Translations under genes and position numbers: made by a program
The notes under the pieces: model-generated
What the model was told of the DNA's origin: nothing
The model's input: the letters and a program-made list of their open reading frames with translations, nothing else
Database searches by the model: none
Assembly (NCBI GenBank): GCA_000499405.2
Contig: HG738139.1
Coordinates: 5,666,616-5,730,615, forward strand
Direction of reading: 5' to 3'
DNA: 64,000 nt
Source of the DNA: Onchocerca volvulus
Taxonomy: Eukaryota; Nematoda; Chromadorea; Rhabditida; Onchocercidae
Shown here: positions 36,601-50,700 of the stretch, in pieces
Layout of the letters: every line of letters begins with the position of its first letter
Numbering within the stretch: position 1 is the first letter of the stretch

Positions 36601-39420
36601 AGGAATTTTTAGTTGGACTAGTTGGTAGATAGCTCGAATCGAATGAACTAGAGATGTGTCGTCTAAAATATCAAAAGTTGAAGTTTCATTTTTTTAAATT
36701 TATTTCAGTTCATTCAGTGAATTTCTTTTCTGCAAAATTCCGAATCGAATATTGACCTATCTTAAGCTTTTCTTTTATTAAAATTGCATTCTGGTTCAAC
36801 TACTTTTTTTATTCCAATAATATTATTATTCTTTTAGAGTGTTATTCAATATGACTGTTTTTTCGATTCTATTTAAAAATTGGAAATACTCTGCAAACCA
36901 AAATACAAACAAATGAATCATTTTACCTCAATGAATCATCTTCCGATTTTCGACTTAACAACAGACTCTGCAAAAAACCGTTTTAAACCAGTACTCCAAT
37001 ACTAATTTAATTTTACATAGTAAACAAACAAAACTTTATCGTATAGTCACGTTTTCTTGACTTAAAAATATTTGCATAATTCAACAATAAAAATAAACTG
37101 AAATTAATTACCATTCTATATGATTAACAAAATTTGTATTTTCAAAAATATTTTGAAGAAATTTCAATGGACCTTGCCCGGTTTATTCTTTCGAAATAAT
37201 GTATGTGCGAAATTTTTTTTTTTTTTTTGCGAATATCATTTTTTTCATAAAAAATCACTACAACTTTAAAAAAAAATCACTACAACTTTCGAAATTTTGG
37301 AATGTAAAAGATTAAATTAAAATTTTATTTCAGATATTCCGAACTAAAATTTCATTTTATTATTCTAAATGTAATCTAAAAAAAGAGTTGAAAGTGTCAT
37401 AGCAATATAACATTAATTATGAACAAATTTAGACTATTTACAGTAGATTCTTATTTATGAATCTAGATCACATTAATTGAGCTTAACCTTGCAGTAAAAA
37501 TAGGTTTCAAATTTAATTCCAAATTTAAATTTGAAAAACTCTGATGATTTTTTGCTTTTTTTTGTATGAGCGGCATTTTATTTCTTTTTTCTTTCCGTAG
37601 AAATTTAATTTCTCTTTAGGAAGAGAAAAAATATTTCACTTGTCATGAATGAAGTGAAAAGGAGAAAAAAACTAGGAAGAAACTAAAAGCTGTAACTAGT
37701 CTAGTACGAGATAGTATCGTTCAAATACATCATAAAGAACATTTCGATTACTTTTCCAATAGTTTATTATTCCAAAACAAAACTTTATCTTTTAATTTGA
37801 AAAATAAAATTAATAAATGCTCTCCATAGATGAGAAATCGCAAATCCGAACAAAGTAAATTGTTGGGATAAAGCAAAATGATTGTGATTGACCGGATAAG
37901 ACGGTCAATAATGTGTGGCGAACAATATAATTTTAAAGTAAAGATATAAAATAATACTATTTCATATGTATAATCCATTCAAAAATGTCAACTAATAAAT
38001 TTATTGTTTAAATTTTTTTAAAAAAATAAATCGATACTGCTATGTTTTAGTATTGGTACTTTTCTAGAAAAGAGTGTAACTTTGTTTTCGTCACAAAGGA
38101 TGTCATAAGATGTCATACAAAAAAAAATTTCGTTTTTTTTTTCAAATTCTCTTCATCGTTTTACATATAGGAAGCCAGTGGTGCATGAAATAATAAGTCT
38201 TTTTCATGGTTCAGCAGCATTCATTGCCTCATTGAGGTCTGCGAAAAAAAAAAAAAAAAACTTATTTCATTTCATTTTGGGAATAATTTCCATTCGAATT
38301 TAGCATTTACGTGCAAATTATGATTAAGTAAAAAATAGGATTTCTCTCATTTTGAAAGCTTAAAGGTTATGCAGAAACTTTTTAAGCTGAAATTAAAGTG
38401 ATAAATTAAACCTTATAATTAATTTTTTCTCTTGTTCCTTTATTCATCGTTCTTGCCGCGTACATTTACGTGATTTTATTAAAGGCCTTAGATTTTAATT
38501 AAAATACGATTCTGAAAGAAACATAAAATATTGAAGTTTGAAATTTTTGATTGACCTTTATGCATACCATCATCCTTTTTTTTCTTTTTTGTATTATTGA
38601 GCATACTGAAAGATGCATATGAATTGATTTTTTTTTTTTCAAAAATTCGAAAAGTTTAAAAAGAACCATCGAGCCTTCATACGAAATCCAAATAACAAAG
38701 CGAAATGCAAAATAAAACTCTCATTTAATAAAGAAAAACTAACACTTGAAAGATAATTCGAATCGATTTTTTGGAAGCATCAGAAGACATAAGTTTGGAG
38801 CTTTTTTCAATTGAGTTGAGTTATACATATCTAATGAGTTGAGATAACAATTACAATGAATATTAAAACGCAAGTCACATCAGAAGAGTTATTTTTTTCA
38901 TTTCAAATTTGAAACTAGTTTTGCTCGAGTGATAATTAGCAATAATTAGTGAGCAAAAGAATGTGTTCAAAGTATGAGATCAGCCAACCGATCCTTAATG
39001 AAATGTCGAAAGATTCCCATTGTTTTGTTTAACTGTTAATAGATTTTCCCAATCATTTACTATAATAATGATAAAAAAAAGATTAATAATTCACTTGAAC
39101 TTCTATTAGGAAGTTTTTTATGTGATTCGGTTTCAGTCACTTAATAAAAGACACGAGTCAATCATCATTTAAATATAGAGGGAATAATTTTCAGTCATGT
39201 TTCATTTAATTTCTAAACTAGATTTGTAGTCAGTGATTAACAATAATCCACCAAGCCTAAATATGCTTGAAAGATTACTGTAATTTTAATTTAACTACCA
39301 ACATCTCAAATTTATAGTTGTGTTTTAAGAAGAAACAATTTTCCACACAGTGTAATGGTAGTATGGTAAGAATATGATTAAAATAATGACAATAATAACG
39401 GTAGTGATGGCGATAATAAC

Positions 39421-39502
<82 letters not shown>

Positions 39503-42500
39503 GGAAGGCGGAAATTTTTAGCAAAAAGGATAAAATCTTGTTTCCTAGGGTGATGTAAGAAAGATTTGCATGAAAATTGGACGAATAATTAATGCTGTGC
39601 CAAAGAGATATAATTGAATTATTTTTTGATTATAAAGCAGCATTTTAACTTGGCGAAGTATCCGTCGTAGAAGGCTTCTTCAGTCTATGCTATAATTCCA
39701 ATATTGATTTTTCGGAAAAAAATATTGAAGAGAATAAAAATTATCATAATGATAATGAATTAAGATGAAATGAAAATGATCGGGAGAAGAAGAATGGGCA
39801 TTTTTATCATATAAAACAAATATTTGTTTCATAAAATTTGAAAATTGCTCTTAATCATGTTGCATATATATGTAAACAGCTCATTTGTATATATCTATCA
39901 AGCAAAATCTGAAATATGATTAAAACATAATTCCGTCAGTGGACATAATACCCGTGGGATGCTAACGATCAAATTAATAGTTGTTTATTCGAGAAAGGGA
40001 AATTATAAATAGAAACTTAGTAACTTTTAAATAAGCTAGAATTATTAAGATTTAACAAATTTAATTATGCGCGAGAAATCCAACTTATATTGAAAGAAAA
40101 GTGGCACAGTTAAATGACAGAAAGAAATATATTTTAGATGGCCTCTAAAAAGGCGATACTGCCGCAGTTCGTGGTTGAGATCGTTTGTTCAAATTAGCGA
40201 ATAAATTTAAAAAGTTTATTTCGCTTTTCATTCAAATGATTTTGAGTATTAGTAACATCCAAATAAATGGCATAATTGTAAAATTTGCTTACAGTAAAAT
40301 TTAAGATGATTGATATATTCAGACAAATAGGTTAAAGACAAACATGTATTTTTATTATTTAGCTAAAAATTTTTCTTATCAAATTTACTCGTCCTATACG
40401 AAATAAAATATTTACATTCATTTCAAATAAATGGAACATTTGGTGAATTCAAATGTTACGCATCATTTCACATAATTTCACTTATTATTCATAGAAGATA
40501 AAATATATGTTGTATGAAAAGTATTGAATTATTCAAATGTGAAATCGAATTGCATTGTTTACTGTTATAACAATAAAACTAAATCGCTTAATTACATTAA
40601 ACTTAATTTTATTGTGACATAACCATGGAGATGAAGGAAGGTTTGTGACTGATTAGCATAGATAAGTTTAAAGATTTAGCAATGATTGAAGTGTAAGCAT
40701 TATATAAACAAAAAATATAATTTCATTCGAGCAATTTGGCAGAGAATGTTTATAATCTATTATTGATTTTTACTTGGTCGTATAAATTCAATTCTTTGTG
40801 AAAGAACAAAATACTGAAAAGGTAAACTTTATAATTCATGAAAATGTTATCAAATTTCATCACAAATTTTGAATCTGTTCAGAACAAATGTGATATCAGG
40901 ATTAGTACACTATCCATGGATTCAACTATCACTTCATCATTCTTGATCACAATTCCTAATTTTATGTGAACTTTTCATTCCAAATATACATTATATAGTT
41001 TTTGTTTGCTACATAACTAGTCCACAGATTTCATTTTCATAACAAGATTATTGAATCTCAAAAAATTAAATCTTAAATTAAGTTAAATCTTAAAAAATAT
41101 ATTCTAAATTCTAAATGAGAGTAGTTAAGTGTTGACAGAGACCGAATGAGAGATTGAAGTGATAAGAGTGAAAATCAGCAGCTTGCTAAATTTACCACAA
41201 AATGAAACATGGAAAATATATTTCTGCGAATTAATCCTTCAACAAAATCATTCATAAACACTTTTTTTCCTTAAAATTTTAACAAAAATGCCAGGTGTTT
41301 TTCAAATGAAGCATGCAATTTAGATTGAATTCCTTCTTATTAGTTTCAGTGGAAATAGTTTGATTGACACTTTTCACAGTTTGAATATTATTATGAATGC
41401 AATTGAAAAGAAGGGAAGTTTCATGAAGGAATTAATAATCTCCGATTCCTAAATGCCCTCTTTTTATTTCACATTTTTATAATCTTTCTCTTCTATCCTA
41501 TCCGATTTCTCCTCATTTATCAGTATTATATGCTTTCAATTTCTTCTCTTCTCACTTATCCTTATTTTTTTCATGGAGAAATTGTATAGCCATATTGCGT
41601 TTAAGCTATTCCCGAGTTGTTAACTTATTAAAAACTATCATAAACATTTAACTAACTCAACTCACATCTCAAAATTCCATTTTTTTTTACTTCAAAAAAT
41701 TTTCTGAAATTTTTTAGTGCAGACTGTAAAGTACAAATGCATAAATATATGCATGGAAGATAATACCAGCATATTTCAAAATTCCTCAAAAGTATATTTC
41801 AATATTTCGCGTGAGAATTTACATTTCGAAATGATTTAGAAAAATAATATAATAGCTTAAAAGTTGACGGAAAACAATTTTTCTCAAAAAAAGGAGGGAA
41901 GGAGAAAATTTCAATGAATGAAAACTTCAATATATTTTTTTTCAAAAAAAATAGTTTTTATGGAAAAATTTTTCAGAATTATCAGATAGATTTTGGAATT
42001 AAGGAATTATAGATAGCTTTTGGGATGGATTTGTTTGGCTGTTTTTGGATATTATAAACTAAAAGTATTGTCCGTGATAATTTTTGTATAATTATTGATA
42101 CCAATTACGAATAAACATTCGGATAAAAACTAGTTTCTTGAAATAATTCGCAATTTGAAACTATAATATTATTGCCAAAAAATGCCCCGAAGGTGTGTTC
42201 TAATATCAATAAAGCATTGATAATTATGCTGCAGATATAATTTTTGTCGTTGTTATCACTAGTAAGTCGTAAATTCTCATAACTCTCAATTTGCTATCAC
42301 AACTACAGCTATTTTCATCAATATCACTATGATTATTTTTATTTTCATCAAAAAAGATATATCAAAATATTATAGTTCGGCTGGATAGTTTTTTTCCATC
42401 GGTTGATATTACTATTATTAACTTTCATTAGTATCAGTAGGTGCATCCACATTTCGATTTCAGATATGACAATCTGTCACCTCAATATTGATTTTTAAAT

Positions 42501-45500
42501 AATTATAAACAATTATTAAATCCTAAAGTTCTGCATGTGCAAACTGATAGCTTTTTTTTTTGTAATTACGGAGTTTGATAATAAGTATGTAGCAAAAGTT
42601 TGTATTTTGCAGAATTTGGGTTTCAAATTATTGTCTTCGAAACATGTAACTCTGAAGAATATGGCGATAAAAAAAAGACGAAAATTTAATTAAAAAAGAA
42701 ATTTTTCTTCCAAATTTGTGCCTTCTGACAAGATTTTTAGTGCAACTTTTTTTTTTTTCTCTCAGATCTGAATGAAAAAGTGATTTTTAAAATCAATAAG
42801 ATCTAAAAAATTTGTAACTGAATCTTAGATATTTGTTCACATTAACTAAATAACAGAAATTTTGGACATGTGAAGATTTTGCCAGTTTTCTGAACTTCGA
42901 AAATTAGTAGCGGATGCAAATCACAAATTGAAATTTGCATTTGATATTTGGAATATAAAATCTGAAAAATAATTTGAAAACTTGTCAAATGCTATCCGTA
43001 AAATTATTTTAAGAAACAAATCAACTTTTATGTATGAAGAGATCGATGGAATGGAACAAAATGCAATAAACTGAACAATTTTGCAAAAACCATCCAGAAA
43101 CAGTGAGAAATGGAAGGAAAAATGGTGTTTTGCATTTGGATGAATTAAGAATTATCGCATACAATACATCATTCAGTCTTATCATTAAAGATAGTATGGA
43201 TGATAAATTACTGAAATATAAAATAGAATTCGACTTGGCACCACCTGATTTAAAAAAAATGATCAAATCAAAATGAAACAAGTTTTAAGAATAATCGAGT
43301 TTTGCCTCGCGAAAATTAATTTGATATTTTAAAAGGGAATTTAATAATGAAAACAAATATAATTCTAGAAATTGACAAATTGTATAGTGCAATACTGGAT
43401 GAGATTAGGCCTATTCTGATAAGCCCGTTCTGATAAGTTTATAAAGAAATAAATAAGAAACTTGAATTGTAAACAAGCAAGTAAATTCCTTTTTCTAAAA
43501 CATTGCAACTCCTTCCCTCAATCATGCATAACCTTTAATATTTCTAGTTTAAAACATTTGAATTTAAATTAAAGATTAAATGCTATAAATTTCGAAGCAA
43601 TAAACAATAACTGTCATTATGCAAGACAATTCAAGGCAAATTTGAGATTAATCTTTCCATATTCTTTGTCTTTTGTTGTTAGATATTACACATCTGGTAT
43701 TATTTTAGAACAAAAATTACCCTAATGATTGGGCTATAAGACTGATTAAATTACAGAAGGCTCTATAGCTTGGAAAAACGAACTTTTCTGATATTTCAAA
43801 CTTGAATGCAATTATAGACAGAAAGTTGTACTGAATCAATCGAAAAAAATGTTACGAATTGCCAAAAATTGTCCGTTCTAAGTCATATTCAGCTTTCTTA
43901 AATCAATAGTAATATGATTGTTTCTTTTCTTATTTTTCGCTTATAATTTTGCGAAAAGGAAGTGTGAAATTTTGTGAATTGATTGAAACTTGAAAGTTGG
44001 AAATTCACAAAAAATTTTCAAAAAATCTAACTGAGTGCAAATGTCCCATCTGTGAGAAGAAAATCATCGTTTGCTTAATATATCACATTTTTTGATTGAT
44101 TCCAGAAAGTGTGTAAGAAAAAAAGAATATTAAGTTAAGAGAAATAATAAAAATAAAATAAATTTTATTTGGAATGAGAGAATTCATTGGAGATAATGGA
44201 ATAGGCTATTGTAATTGATTAAAGTTCCTAACTTCACTTTTCAGCCTCGAAAATGCGTATAGCAGAAAGAGTAGCAGAAAATTGGCCAATCCAGAAATAA
44301 AATTGATAAATAATGGCTTGTTATGACAATATTACATGCTGTATCAACTGTTCATGTTTGGCTGAAAAATATATATTGCTCAAGCTTAGTTATAGTCGAT
44401 TCATCAATTTTCATAAATCTCTTTCTTCGACAATCATCGAAAAATTTTATTAATTTTCGGTGACAATTGTGAAGAGACTTGAAGAATTGATTATGACTAA
44501 GCATAACAATGCAATTGTGTTGTAAATTTAGAAAAATGTAACTTTCTGAAGTTATTTGAGGAAATTCAGATTATTTGACAATAAAAAAAAAACATAGAAC
44601 CAAAGAAGAAATGTAGATTTGTTAATTAATATTACCCATTTTCCTACCGTTAAATCATTTATTACAAAGATTTGAGCAAACTGATCAAAAAATTTTTTTT
44701 TAATTTTCTTATTACGAACCACAAAAAGGGGATATTGATAGGTAAAATGTTAGTAATCAATTTGACTAATCAAACATGAAATAATATGTTGTTATTTAAT
44801 TAAAGTTGATCTGAATTCGGGAAAAATTAACATATACGTTTTAGTATTCGAGAACATGCTAAGATCTTAATTAGTACACAAAGTTCATTAATTAGAATAA
44901 GAAGAGAGGAATATAAATGGAGTACAATGAAAAAAAATGATGCTTCAAAAGACAAAGGTGCTAAAAAGTTTTTCACAGCTATGGTACCTTATGGCCCGAT
45001 ATTATATCCAATCTCTGACTTCGATCTCCATATTGTTGAATTAAATATTTTACATTTACGAACACGTCCTGTTCAGAATGGGAAATTAGAAATTAACTGC
45101 AATGCCGATAAAGCTTTAAAAAAAACTTTTCGAAATAACAATGCAGTTTCCGAGGTGCTGTGCACATTTGATGACACATTTAAAATGTATTTCTTTTATG
45201 ACGGTTTTTTTTTAAATTTTATCAGCTAACAATAATTTGATTAACTTCATTTCAATTAATTAAAAATTTTTTTAAAAAATGTATCGAAAGCAACTTTAAT
45301 GTACTTTGAAAATTCTCGAGGGTATTTTAAAATAAAAGAAATTAAATTTAATAAATTTTCAATCAAATATATAATACTTTAAATAAATCTGAAAAATCCT
45401 GTTAGCTTCATCAGCCTAACATATACATATTGAAAAAAGAGCTTACTCCTTGAAAATGATCCATTCGTATTCGAGCAGATGTTTTGGTCGTTGAACAAAT

Positions 45501-47729
45501 GCTGATCATATTTTTTTGACCTGACAGTTTTTGTAAGATAAGTAGAAAATATTATGCAATCACTTTTTTTTTCGAAATTGCTCTATCTTGGCTTGCTTTT
45601 CTGTTATTTTAGAAATTTCAAGAAAAATTTAATAATTTTGTTTTATACAAAATTATAACATCTGTCAAAGATCACTCCAACAAAAATTTTCTTTTATTCT
45701 TAAAATGCAGCTAAAAAATACTTAGTTCTGATAACATTTTATTTATTAGATTTTTTTACACTAAAAATACTGTTGCTTTTTGATTTTTCCCCTTTTTTTT
45801 CTCGAAGACTGGGAAAGAACAAAATTTTGTGATACATCGATTGAAACCAAAAATTTTTCGGTTCAATATAGTCATGAACCGAATTTGGATGAGAACATCG
45901 TCATTATCAGGACAGGAAGAAAAGAGACAGAAGTCTACATGAATCTATTTCATATCATTTCCAATGAAAACATTTTTAAAGTTATAGGAAAAGTGCGTTA
46001 ATTTATTCAAAAAATGTAGAAATGATGCTCTGAGAGATTACTAATTTAAGAGAATTTAGACTGCTAATTTTGTTATTATACATAACAATTATTCATGCTT
46101 GATGACATAAATTGATAATATAACAAAACTGCCTTTTTAAAATCACTTATAATTTATAATTGCTACTCCAGCTTCATCTTTCATCTACCATAATTCCTTC
46201 ATTCTTCATTTTCTGATCTAAAAAACTCTCTCACGTTAGCTTCTTTCTTCGATGATACTTCTCACATGTTCACAGTTTCCCTTGTTAATTTATTTAATTA
46301 TCTCATAAAATTCTTCTCTTCGTTATACTTAAGAATCAAAAATTTTATTTAGTTACTGATATATGGTACTGATAAGTTTCTCGATAAATGATACCGATGA
46401 GTTTCATAAGTCATTAAAACAGAAGCAAAAGGCTAATTATTCTCATATTTGACGTTATTGAGTGGCATTACTCATGATAAGAATTAAAACAAATTTTTTA
46501 CTCGAAAACAAAAAATGAATTTTATTGAAATATGTAAGTGAAAACTTGGACCAAAAGACATAGATGGATGGAACTGTTTCCTCATTATCTATCCTATAAA
46601 TATATGAACATATGAGAAGAAAATTGATTGAATGTATTTAATGCTAACAAATTATACTAAATTCGTTCAAATTAAAATAAGTTAAAATGAAATTCAGCTT
46701 TTTTGATTATTCAATTCAGATATCAAAGATTTATTCGTATGGAAACTTGTTGATCATAGCTAACCACTTTGCATAATTCATCGCCTAGTGAATGATATTT
46801 CGACATTCAAATTCTAATCGTAGCTTAGCAAGATATGGAAATGTCAATTTCGGCGCAGTTTCAATGACAGATATCTTGTCACTTCGGTGCTTCATAAAGT
46901 AGTTCGCTTCACGAACGATAGAATATCATTTAATGCTAATGGCTTCTCTGACAAATGTCACTTGATTAAAATGAATTTTTATTTCTATCTACTATAATAA
47001 TTCCTCGATTTAGAACATTTTAAATTCTTTACAAAGTACAAGACGTGTAAAAAATAACATTCGATATTATTACTTTCGATTTGAAAATTCAAGAGAAATT
47101 CATTCTTTTCTTCCTATATTCAGTTAATTTAAATAAAAGAAGAAATGATTTGAAGATGTATCGTGACTGCCACCAATCAAAGTTTCTCATTTCTCATTAA
47201 AAATTAACTTTTATTATCGATAGAAGATCTATTTGCCTCATTTTTTTCGATCAAAGCATTTCATTGTTATTTACTATCACAGTGAAAGATTTAAGCAGAC
47301 AAAAGTTGTGAAAAAACTTTTCGAATGCATGAAATGGGAGAAAAAGTTGAAAGAAAGGTTACTTCCTAAGCAATGACTGGAATTCAAATATTTTTGAAAT
47401 ATTTGTTTAGAATGTAATGAATCTTTCTTTAACTTACCGCAATTTTCTTCATTAGGAAGTTCTGGTCGTTCAGTGAACTCTATAGGGAATGATAATCTAT
47501 CGTTAGGACTACAGGATCGTCGGGAATGTTTTGATAGCGGTAATTGTTCGGCGCTATCAGCGCTATCATCACCCGTTATCAGCAATGTCGGCAATTCAAA
47601 GTTGTGAGATCTAATAACTGGAAGCATGCTTCCTTTATTTAATCTTGTAAAACTAGGAAAAGTTTTTGCTTCTGCTGGAATAGTTGGAAGACGACGACGG
47701 ATATGAGCGTTATCATTTCGCCAAACCAT
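33700..47729 (-). CDS. Globin-domain protein with long N-terminal extension
   Basis: Ten exons join in frame (minus strand): 47438-47729, 45447-45520, 36927-36967, 36500-36662, 36298-36375, 35449-35601, 34753-34944, 34349-34483, 34169-34246, 33700-33837. They give 447 residues. Residues 1 to about 267 are polar, Ser/Arg/Asn-rich and probably disordered. The globin fold covers about 268-402. It includes RIVQRMAHKRDDFAQFY (A-C/CD region), LSDIVQNIRNLEK, then KYGVEQAHKRSWGFKADFF with H345 as the likely proximal (F8) haem ligand. DGAAHQPTETIEAWATLVE and FTNVRDGYY follow (G-H helices). The GFK-DF, AW-TL and VRDGYY pattern is that of the multi-gene nematode globin family, many neuronal and of low abundance. 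No distal histidine is evident at E7. A 45-residue polar tail follows. The start is the first ATG; the frame stays open a little further upstream. Oxygen sensing or redox function is inference. The 5' two exons rest on phase only. Confidence 0.85.
36968..45446. other. 8.5-kb second intron of the globin gene
   Basis: Very AT-rich. It contains a long AAT microsatellite (39421-39501), many homopolymer runs and the first exon of a possible plus-strand gene (44927-45203). The rest shows no exon-like segment; frames such as 37748-37978 and 43021-43281 are Ile/Leu/Tyr-rich chance frames. Confidence 0.5.
39421..39501. repeat. AAT trinucleotide microsatellite
   Basis: 27 uninterrupted AAT units, flanked on the left by imperfect AATAAC/GATAAT units. 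It should be length-variable between individuals. Confidence 0.95.
44927..46001 (+). CDS. Possible small gene interleaved antisense with the globin 5' exons
   Basis: Two plus-strand segments, 44927-45203 and 45808-46001, have coding character and join in phase (donor ACG|GTTTTT, acceptor TTCTCGAAG) to 156 residues from an ATG to TAA. The peptide has no signal sequence or membrane segment. The spacing of GKLEINC, DWERTKFC and the end IFKVIGKV is faintly reminiscent of a galectin-type beta-sandwich, but the usual sugar-binding HxNPR motif is not seen, so no function is assigned. Its only intron contains the 74-base minus-strand globin exon 45447-45520. The donor is weak. It may be a retained but diverged gene, a pseudogene or a misjoin. 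Confidence 0.35.
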
Positions 47730-50700
47730 TTCTTCCAAATTTTTTTCAAACTTTGCTTTTCGGACTATGCGAAGCGACTTTGATTAACGCGCATGAACTT
47801 TAAAAACAATAGCTGATATTCTTGAATATTTGTTCTCCTGGAAAATTCTTCAAATCATACAAGTTATTTCAAAATTTCCATGAAGTTTAAATAATAATTT
47901 TATAAAAATCACTTCACCGAGATGAGCATCAATATCTGAACATAATTATTGATTGTTGGCTTAATTTTTAAAACAAGACTGCAGAAAGTTCAAATATTAC
48001 GATTTCGTATTTTTAAAAAATGTTAACGGAAAATATAATTTAAATTCAATAAATGTTAAAATATAAATAATAATGTATATAATTGTTAATAATATAAAAT
48101 ATTTTTTCTATAACAAAAATTAATTATATTCCATTCCGGAAATATTTTTAAACATTTCCGTAACATCGCAAAAAAATTTATTTGCTAGATTCCTGTTTAG
48201 TGTTTGCTTCTCCATCGGAGCTTCAACTAAAAGTTTATATCTGAAAGTGAGAATCAAATTAAGACGGAAATTTCAAAATTTCAAACTACCTGACTTCATT
48301 TATGTCAAGATAAACTGAGTAATTAGCGATGTGAGATTACTAGAGAAGAATAGGAGATGAAATTGAGAGGTCTGAAGAGATCCTAAAAGTTCCATCCCAT
48401 CTCTTTTTTTTTTGAAGTTTTGTTGAAAGCGATTTTTGACAAGATTGTAGAATTGATGATTTTAATTCTTAGGAAAGTTCTTTAATTCTTAGGAAACTCT
48501 TAGGAAAATGGTCTAGTAATTTGAAAAATATGCGATAGAATGGGTAAAATTTAATATATTTCATCTAATATTTCCCAAAGTTATTAGATGCACTGCTTTT
48601 TTCTCAATAATCCTTGATGCCTAGAAAAAAAAAAAAAAAAAAGAAAATGTACTCCATGCGCTGAATAAAATAGTTCACTGGATTGACTCTTATTCCGAAA
48701 TCAATGTGAAATGACAATGATATCAAAAATGTTTCAAATAATTAATGCACATGTAATTGCAATCCACACATGCACACATACTTGCACTATAATTATCGGT
48801 TGTAGTACTGCAAGTTGATACATATATTGAGTTATACTGAAAAAAAAAAGCAAATTATCTTTGATCATTGATATTCAAAAGTTCAAAAGTTTGAGGAGAA
48901 AGATAGCGTTTTTATTGTTTATATTTATCAGCAAAAATGGAAATGATAATTTCAGCTTCAAGTTCTTTAAATGTGAATATCAGAGACAAGTTATTATTTT
49001 TTGTACACTTGCACAATTTAAAATCCTCATGCTCCTCTATATCCCTTATGTCCTCTCTTCCTGATATTCAAAAGTTCGAAAAAAAGAAACATTTATATTT
49101 TTAGTGGATTTTCTTGATGATATTTGTCTTATTTAATTTGAAACAATCTCTCAAGTGCTAAAACCTGCCTTCTCATACCAATCTTCGAATATACTTGTCC
49201 TAGGTATGATTTTTCAACCTACTACCTTTCCTGATTACGGATAGGTTCGAAATCTGGGAAATTATACAAAAAAAAGAAACAAAATTATTTAAAAGATCAT
49301 AACTTGCCTTCAACCTTCCTCTATCTTGAAGTAAAGTAAAGCGATTCTACGAATCATCCATAAATTAATTAATTTAGATAAGACCGTTCCTATTGAAATG
49401 AGGTTATCAAAATACTGATAAGACTTGGACTTAGAATTTTCAATATGAGCAATTGTTATTTCCTGAAATTCTGGAAAATTCATTTTGAACAATTGTTCGA
49501 TGGATTTTACGCAAGTGATACAGCTTATTTGTTTTCACTCGAAAAAAAAATTTTTTTTTTTAAATTTGGAAATATATTTAAAAAATTGATTATAAAAAAT
49601 ATCAGCTGTTGAGTAAAGAACACATGCAATCCACAACTGACATTTATAGTTGTTTAAAGAAATTGAATCTAAAAATTTGAATCTTCACGAAATACTGAAA
49701 AAAAGTAAAAATACGACGAATGAACGAAATATCGCATCAATTATGTTGTATGAAGGAACAATAGGGAAAAGATGAAGGAAGAGGGAAAAAAATACGAAAT
49801 ATTATCAATTGCGAATTGAAGTTTATTCAACTATAGACGAATGATTTCTTTCTTCAAACAATATATAAATTTCTGAATTGCACTCGAAAACTTGAAAGAA
49901 TAATGGCAATGAGAAGTAGAGTCATATAAATGTTAAAATGTAAACATATTCAAATTAGTGCACGAATCCATTTTGTGAGATGTAAATAATTCAGATTCAG
50001 TCCTAAATTTATGAATTAATGATTCCAGCTTTGTAAAGAATATATAATGACCATGCAAGAAGATGAGAGAATGGGAAAAGGACGGAAAAGTGCAAAATAT
50101 GAAAATAATCATCAAGCATTTTGTTTCTAAGAACCAATAGACATGAAAACAGTTAAGGTGTGCCATGATAAGTTATTAGTGATAAAGCCCTAATTACTAT
50201 GGTATAAAAGTAGTAAGTAAAATAGAATTAAATTTTGCTTCAAATCATTCAGGAGTACATCTTTGTCTAAATATATCTACAAATGTAGTTCACTTTTATA
50301 ATTTTTTTTTTTTTTTTTTTGAATCTGATTACGATGAGACGACGTTCTTCAAGCAGTCCTGGAAGGCATTGTGTGATTCGTTGAATCTCAGATTCCTTCT
50401 TATAAGCTTCGATCCACTTCCTATACCGACAGTACTGTCATACGTTAATTAAATGCAAGATTAATGGATGAATGGCTTCTGATGATTTAATTGTATTTCT
50501 TATCTTCAGGCTATGCCATTCTAATCAAATCTATGCCTATTTAAATTAAAATTTTGGTTTGAATATTAAATAAAGAGCGAAATTGTGGTTTAGAATGATT
50601 AACGCTCGGAAATATTCGACTTAATCAAATCTTTTTATTCACATATGTGCTATCTTTTCCCTCTTGAATACCATTAATTAATTCACAAACAAAGCTGGAC

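Noticed and set aside
49933..50166. Minus-strand 77-codon frame
   Set aside because: Isolated, low-complexity hydrophobic and His/Phe-rich; fits chance in AT-rich DNA.
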